Shown here piece by piece: positions 59,376 through 64,000 of a stretch of 64,000 nucleotides of DNA (its first letter is position 1; each line of letters starts with the position of its first letter). Under the pieces are notes generated by a model. It saw only the letters and a program-made list of their open reading frames with translations, made no database searches and was not told the DNA's origin. Made by a program: the position numbers and the translations under genes. Source of the DNA: Paenibacillus endophyticus (GTDB lineage Bacteria > Bacillota > Bacilli > Paenibacillales > Paenibacillaceae); NCBI RefSeq assembly GCF_014192395.1, contig NZ_JACHXW010000014.1, positions 93,149 through 157,148 on the forward strand. The letters are read 5' to 3'.

Positions 59376-59435
59376 AAATCGTTTACGTAATCGTTTTTAT
59401 TTACTTATTATATGCGCTTTCATTTATTCTGTCAA
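59376..59435 (-). promoter_or_regulatory. consensus sigma-A promoter and operator of the second LacI gene
   Basis: On the minus strand TTGACA (59430-59435), a 17-bp spacer and TATAAT (59407-59412) match the full consensus. An imperfect palindrome around CGTTTACGTAATCG (59376-59399) follows the -10 immediately, at the transcription start. It is a variant of the 24-bp operator and indicates autorepression of a strong promoter. Confidence 0.9.
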
Positions 59436-59985
59436 CATTGATTCGTTCATATTGTTGTTCTTCTGAGATCATATCATCCCCTAACTTTACTGAGATAAGC
59501 CGCTATGGGACAGGAGACAATTACATTGATCAATAATGAATTAAAGAAGCTAAAAGTATTGGGGAAATCATCGATGGACATATGACAAACAACGAAGGAG
59601 CTATTGCGCTGGAGATTTCCAACCGGCCATTATTCCGGTCCTAATCTCTACGTTTTGACGCTGAATACAACCACAAAAGAAAAGGCGAGTTATGCGCCCC
59701 AACGCAAACCCGCCGAAAATAATCTTTGGAAACCACAAATGAAAACAACATCACTAACCGTAATACAAAGCACAAATCCTTTCAAGATTGCTATGTATGC
59801 ACAACGCAACCTTTTCTTCAGAGGCCTTCTGGTGAGGATGCCCATACTCTAACAGTGACATTTTCACAGACAATAGACTCATTGATTCATTTATGTTGCT
59901 TCTTATTGCAGTTATCCCCCCTGATCATTCGCCAAATTGTTTATAAAGTGCCTTCCTATTACATCTACATTTATTAAGATTAAAT
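59436..59985. other. about 550 bp with no recognisable gene
   Basis: Small frames exist on the plus strand (for example 59604-59852, 82 codons), but they lack ribosome sites, have low-complexity composition and match nothing I know. A TTG-started 19-codon stretch at 59530 (INNELKKLKVLGKSSMDI) is preceded by GGAGACAATTACA and might be the start of a decayed gene. I call nothing here. Confidence 0.5.
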
Positions 59986-60015
59986 GAAGGAGCCAAGCAT
60001 GAACTTGGCTCCTTC
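59986..60015 (-). terminator. terminator of the large modular GH32 gene
   Basis: GAAGGAGCCAAG (59986-59997) and its exact complement (60004-60015) enclose a six-base loop, 31 bp beyond the stop. The minus-strand tail is ATTTAATCTTAAT. Confidence 0.75.
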
Positions 60016-60046
60016 CATTAAATTAATCGCCTGCTATCTTCGATAT

Positions 60047-63000
60047 TTATAAAGCAGGTACATTCACATCATCCACGTTCAGATGTCCCCACCCCCCCGT
60101 TGCGTTATCAACAATCTTGATGTAACAGTCCGTTCCGATCCTTGCGGAAGCATCCCACTGAACTCGGTTATAAGCCTCGTTGTCAGCGCCGGTTGCTTTG
60201 AACAATTCTGCACCATCGGACGCACGCACAAGTGCTACATACAGATTGCTTATATTATTTCCTCCGCCAATCAAGAAATCGATTTGTCCAGCTCCGCCCA
60301 GAGTAAACGTTTCTGACTTAAGCACGCCGACTTGACTATCTCCTCCTTCCTTAAAGCTCCAGAGGTGATAAGTGCCGCTTTGTCCGAATGGTCCTCCCCA
60401 GCCCCAATCTAATGCAGAGCTTATATCCGCAGCACTGAACGCATTGCCGCTCACTATTGTCCATCCTGTCAGATTCCCACTTTCGAAATCGTGATTGGTC
60501 AAACTGCCGACTTGCGATACCGCTTCAGTAGTCACATTTAAACTGTTGCTCGACACGGACAGATTGCCTGCAGCATCTTTGGCTTTCACTGTATAGGTGT
60601 AAGCAGTGCTTGCCGTCAACACCGTGTCCGTATAACTTGTTGTTGAAGCTGTTCCCACCTCTGCTCCATTGCGATATACCACATAGCTTTGCACACCTGC
60701 ATTGTCAGTTGATGCAGACCAGGTTAATGCTACAGTAGAGTGGGTCTTCGTTGATGAAGTTAGCTGAGAAGGTGCAGTTGGGGCTTGGGTGTCCGCCGCT
60801 CCTGCAGCAACAGGTACGTTGACATCATCCACATTTAGATGTCCCCAACCGCCAGTTGCATTGTCAACAATCTTAATATAACAATCGATTCCGATCCTTG
60901 CAGAAGCATCCCATTGAACTCGGCTATATGCCTCGTTGTCCGAACCGGTGGCTTTGAACAATTCTACACCGTCAGATGCACGTACTAGCGCTACATACAG
61001 ATTGTTAATATTATTCCCCCCGCCAATAAGGAAATCAATCTTGCCGTTTCCGCCTAAAGTAAATGTTTCTGACTTAAGCACTCCTATCTGACTATCTCCT
61101 CCGTCCTTGAAGCCCCAGAGGTGGTACGTCCCACTCAGTCCGAATGGTCCTCCCCAACCCCAATCCGGTGCTGAACTTATATCCGCAGCACTAAACGCGT
61201 TGCCGCTCGCTATTGTCCAACCTGTCAGGTCTCCACTTTCGAAATCATGATTGGTCAAACTGCCGACTTGCACGGCTGCTTCTGTGGTTACAGTTAAACT
61301 ATTGCTCGGCGCGGACAGATTGCCAGCAGCATCTTTGGCTTTCACTGTATAAATGTAAGCGGTACTTGCTGTCAACCCTGTATCCGTATAACTTGCGGTT
61401 ACAGTAGTCCCAACCTCTGTTCCATTACGATACACCACATAGCTTTGCACACCCACATTATCCGTCGAAGCTGACCAGGATAGCGATGCTGTAGAACTCG
61501 TCTTCGATGGTGAAGTTAGCTGGGTTGGCGTTGTCGGAGCTTGGGCATCTCCTTCTCCTGCAGCAACAGGCACGTTGACATCATCCACATTAAGATGTCC
61601 CCAGCCGCCTGTTGCACTGTCAACAATCTTAATATAACAATCTACCCCGATATAGGCAGAAGCATCCCATCGTACTCGGCTATATCCCTCGTCGTCCGCA
61701 CCGGTAGCTTTGAACAATTCTGCACCGTCGGATGCACGTACTAGCGCTACATGCAGATTGTTAATATTATTCCCGCCGCCAATAAGGAAATCAATCTTGC
61801 CATATCCACCTAAAGTAAACGTTTCCGATTGAAGGACCCCAACTTGGCTATCTTCTCCATCATTGAATCCCCAGAGGTGGTACTCCCCGCTCTGTCCGAA
61901 TGGTCCTCCCCAGCCCCAATCTGGTGCGGAACTTATATCCGCGGCACTGAATGCATTGCCGCTCACTATCGTCCATCCTGTCAGATCGCCACTCTCAAAG
62001 TCATGGTTTAGCAAGCTGCTTGTTGGTGGCGCTACGTCTGTAGTAATCGCGAGTTCATCACTCTCCAAAGAGAAGTTCCCAGAAGTATCAATTGCCTTTA
62101 TAGAGTAGGTATATGAGGTCGCTTCATTTAAACCCTCATCGGTAAAGCTAGCTGCAGTCGTAGTAGCTATCTTATTCCCGTCTCTTAGAATGTCGTAGCC
62201 CAATACTTCTTTGTTATCCGTGGAAGCCGTCCAAGAAAGCGATACTTCATAAGCTGTTTTACCGGTCAATGCAAGATTCGTTGGTGCTGTAGGAGCCTCG
62301 ATATCGATACTGCCCGGTTCGATTGGTACAATAAATTCATCTACGTTAATATGCCCCCAACTATCCGTACGCTCATCTACAATTTTAATATACATTTCAG
62401 TCCCAATATAACTGGTTGCGTCCCAATATCTTTTCGTATAGCTCTCTGTCACTCCTTTTACACTTTGCCAGTTCCAGTACGTCCCTGGTCCGCTTGATCG
62501 GAATAACTCTTTATGATCAGAGGCCCTTACAAACGAAACATATAGCTTGTCGATATCTGAACCGCCACCCGCTAAGAAGCTGATTTGCCCATTACCCCCC
62601 AAAGTAAAGAGGTTGGATTTAAGAACGCCTGTTGCTGCATCTCCATTCTTAAGCCCGAATAAATGATAGGTTCCTTCATGATTGAACGGTTGGTTATCTT
62701 GGAATGTGGATTGATTAGTAATAGATAAATTTGAGAAGGCCCCTCCGCTCTCCACGTTCCAGCCTGCCAGATTGCCTGTCTCAAAACCTCCATTTAACAG
62801 GTTAACTGAAACAGTAGGTTGAGATACTGTAACTGCGCTGGAAGCTGTCTTTGACCCATTTCTTGTCGTAGCTGTTATAGTTGCGCTACCTGGTGCAATA
62901 CCAGTGACGACACCGTTCACCACGGTTGCAACATTTGGTTGACTTGAACTCCAGATTACATTTTTATTGGTAGCATTTTGAGGCATTATGATTGGAGTTA

Positions 63001-64000
63001 TAGAATTTTTACCACCGACACTCACTTGAAGATTTGCGGGTTCCATGTTGATACCGCTTACAGGAATCGGGGTATATGCAGAATTCATTGCCCATACCTT
63101 GAGGGACTTAACAACGACTGAACCGGCGTTCCCATTAGCCCAAACTTGCAATCCCTTCGCATCATTTCTTGTGCTATAAGTACGTGTAGTTATCGACTTA
63201 AGATCATTTAGATAAGACTCAGCCATTGACTTATCCAAATAGATATGAAGTTTGACATTCTCACTCCCAATGTCTACATTACCTTTTTGAATACCCTTGT
63301 TTGTGCCCGCTACCGTCTTTGTTCGGTCCACACCATATTCATCCGTACTGTGATTGTAATAAATCAATGTTTCTTCTTCGCTATTGGGAGATTTTCTTAC
63401 TTTCATTCCGACACTATCGGCGGATCCACGATCCAACTCTATCTCGATTTCTAATGTATCGCTTGATATAGAACTCAACAATGCATTCGCGCTTGATAAT
63501 GATGTATCAGATGTTAAATTAATAAGTTGTTGTCCCCTTAATGATTGAAGCTCAGAAATGGGCTTAATTCCTAGTCTCCCGTCTGATCTGAGACTCAATT
63601 CTACAGGTAATCCAGCATTATGCGCCCAACCTGAGTCAAATTCCTCCTGCGAGCCTCTTTCTCCTTGTGCAATCGTGAACATAATATTTCTGCCTGTTAC
63701 AGGATCTGCAAACCCGCTAGGACCAGTGAATTTAAAATCTCCGAAATCCATTAATTGGGGTTCTTGATGATCAGGTGTGAATTTGGCTGTAGTTTTGTTC
63801 CAAACTCCAATCCAATAGTATACTTCGACATTCGCTCCAGAACCCACCGGGCTAATAGCGAGCACATGTTTACCATTTCCAAGAGGCAATAGCACTGGAA
63901 GTTCCCATACTCCCCCTAAGTAAGAATAATTTGTGTTTTGGTAGAGAGGTCCTCTGTAGTTCCAGTTCATTAAATTCGAATCAGTAGTGGAGTATACTGC
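60047..64000 (-). CDS. large modular GH32 protein, N-terminus beyond window edge
   Basis: The frame is open through the right edge; 1317 residues are visible. It begins inside the GH32 propeller (AVYSTTDSNLMNWNYRG). Next comes VWELPVLLP, the acid/base Glu with the same WELP form as the WMNE paralogues, then AQGERGSQEEFDSGWAH and the beta-sandwich. A bacterial Ig-like (Big_2) domain follows (SGINMEPANLQVSVGG to TTRNGSKTASSAVTV), then an NxGFExGxLxGW module. Three FN3-module pairs come after that (FN3: PTAPTNLALTGKTAYEVSLSW; module: NHDFESGDLTGWTIVSGNAFS). There is no SLH at the C-terminus, so it is probably secreted or held by the missing part. The nucleophile motif and signal peptide lie outside the window. 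Confidence 0.9.
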   Translation of the reverse strand, partial: AVYSTTDSNLMNWNYRGPLYQNTNYSYLGGVWELPVLLPLGNGKHVLAISPVGSGANVEVYYWIGVWNKTTAKFTPDHQEPQLMDFGDFKFTGPSGFADPVTGRNIMFTIAQGERGSQEEFDSGWAHNAGLPVELSLRSDGRLGIKPISELQSLRGQQLINLTSDTSLSSANALLSSISSDTLEIEIELDRGSADSVGMKVRKSPNSEEETLIYYNHSTDEYGVDRTKTVAGTNKGIQKGNVDIGSENVKLHIYLDKSMAESYLNDLKSITTRTYSTRNDAKGLQVWANGNAGSVVVKSLKVWAMNSAYTPIPVSGINMEPANLQVSVGGKNSITPIIMPQNATNKNVIWSSSQPNVATVVNGVVTGIAPGSATITATTRNGSKTASSAVTVSQPTVSVNLLNGGFETGNLAGWNVESGGAFSNLSITNQSTFQDNQPFNHEGTYHLFGLKNGDAATGVLKSNLFTLGGNGQISFLAGGGSDIDKLYVSFVRASDHKELFRSSGPGTYWNWQSVKGVTESYTKRYWDATSYIGTEMYIKIVDERTDSWGHINVDEFIVPIEPGSIDIEAPTAPTNLALTGKTAYEVSLSWTASTDNKEVLGYDILRDGNKIATTTAASFTDEGLNEATSYTYSIKAIDTSGNFSLESDELAITTDVAPPTSSLLNHDFESGDLTGWTIVSGNAFSAADISSAPDWGWGGPFGQSGEYHLWGFNDGEDSQVGVLQSETFTLGGYGKIDFLIGGGNNINNLHVALVRASDGAELFKATGADDEGYSRVRWDASAYIGVDCYIKIVDSATGGWGHLNVDDVNVPVAAGEGDAQAPTTPTQLTSPSKTSSTASLSWSASTDNVGVQSYVVYRNGTEVGTTVTASYTDTGLTASTAYIYTVKAKDAAGNLSAPSNSLTVTTEAAVQVGSLTNHDFESGDLTGWTIASGNAFSAADISSAPDWGWGGPFGLSGTYHLWGFKDGGDSQIGVLKSETFTLGGNGKIDFLIGGGNNINNLYVALVRASDGVELFKATGSDNEAYSRVQWDASARIGIDCYIKIVDNATGGWGHLNVDDVNVPVAAGAADTQAPTAPSQLTSSTKTHSTVALTWSASTDNAGVQSYVVYRNGAEVGTASTTSYTDTVLTASTAYTYTVKAKDAAGNLSVSSNSLNVTTEAVSQVGSLTNHDFESGNLTGWTIVSGNAFSAADISSALDWGWGGPFGQSGTYHLWSFKEGGDSQVGVLKSETFTLGGAGQIDFLIGGGNNISNLYVALVRASDGAELFKATGADNEAYNRVQWDASARIGTDCYIKIVDNATGGWGHLNVDDVNVPAL
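60050..62317 (-). repeat. three tandem 756-bp (252-aa) FN3-module repeats
   Basis: The NHDFES(G) anchor recurs at 60481, 61237 and 61993, exactly 756 bp apart. Each unit holds one FN3 domain and one NxxFExGxLxGW module, and units share long near-identical stretches such as SAADISSAPDWGWGGPFG and GGNNINNLYVALVRASDG. A fourth, upstream module (about 62320-62800) is divergent. Confidence 0.9.

Noticed and set aside
59604..59852. 82-codon plus-strand frame as a gene or transposase remnant
   Set aside because: No ribosome site, no family match, biased low-complexity composition. No terminal inverted repeats or target duplications are visible.

Overview
The window looks like a chromosomal segment of Paenibacillus or a close relative in the Bacillota. 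The grounds are strong AGGAGG-type ribosome binding sites, frequent TTG and GTG starts, three S-layer homology domains on a giant secreted enzyme, and many CUT1-type sugar ABC transporters. All genes are on the minus strand except one at 2430-3209.

Region 1 (1-12041) is fairly ordinary. It holds the truncated start of an IclR regulator, a DUF2203 protein, an unrecognised 319-residue protein, a divergent RNA-ligase-like nucleotidyltransferase and two coupled GNAT acetyltransferases. These are followed by a CUT1 sugar importer operon that ends in a HlyD-type adaptor, and by a response regulator / histidine kinase / lipoprotein operon. The region ends at the 3' remnant of a tRNA-Leu gene that still carries its terminator (12117-12225).

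Region 2 (12382-29289) is a fructan block. It encodes a 2221-residue surface-anchored GH32 enzyme, a cytosolic canonical GH32, a LamG-GH32 lipoprotein, a lipoprotein made only of two beta-sandwich modules, a CUT1 importer, and a LacI repressor. An array of operator-like sites with a 38-bp period lies between the repressor gene and the importer. Region 4 (49796-64000) is a second fructan block with its own LacI regulator, a different operator, an LplABC-like importer, a cytosolic LamG-GH32, a fused fructokinase-GH32, and a large modular GH32 cut by the right edge.

Region 3 (29376-49524) lies between the two fructan blocks. It is a compact nine-gene NRPS/PKS operon: FAAL-ACP-C-A-PCP-C-A-PCP, a discrete malonyl acyltransferase, KS-ACP-C-A-PCP without an in-cis AT, a type II thioesterase, an Sfp-type phosphopantetheinyl transferase, two CPBP (CAAX protease-like) membrane proteins, a BtrH-like Cys protein and a stand-alone beta-sandwich protein. 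Signature residues indicate Ser and then Thr for the first two adenylation domains, so the predicted product is an N-acyl-Ser-Thr-(C2 ketide)-Xaa lipopeptide.

The main points of interest are: the GH32 paralogues in which the WMNDPNG nucleophile Asp is Glu; the fructokinase-GH32 fusion; a recurring NxGFExGxLxGW module that is a candidate fructan-binding domain; the operator array; and the lipopeptide operon embedded in the fructan locus with no obvious chain-release domain. A working model is that surface enzymes cut or transfructosylate plant or microbial fructan, two importers take up the products, cytosolic GH32s release fructose, and the fused kinase phosphorylates it. Nothing in the sequence proves that the lipopeptide operon is co-regulated with this.
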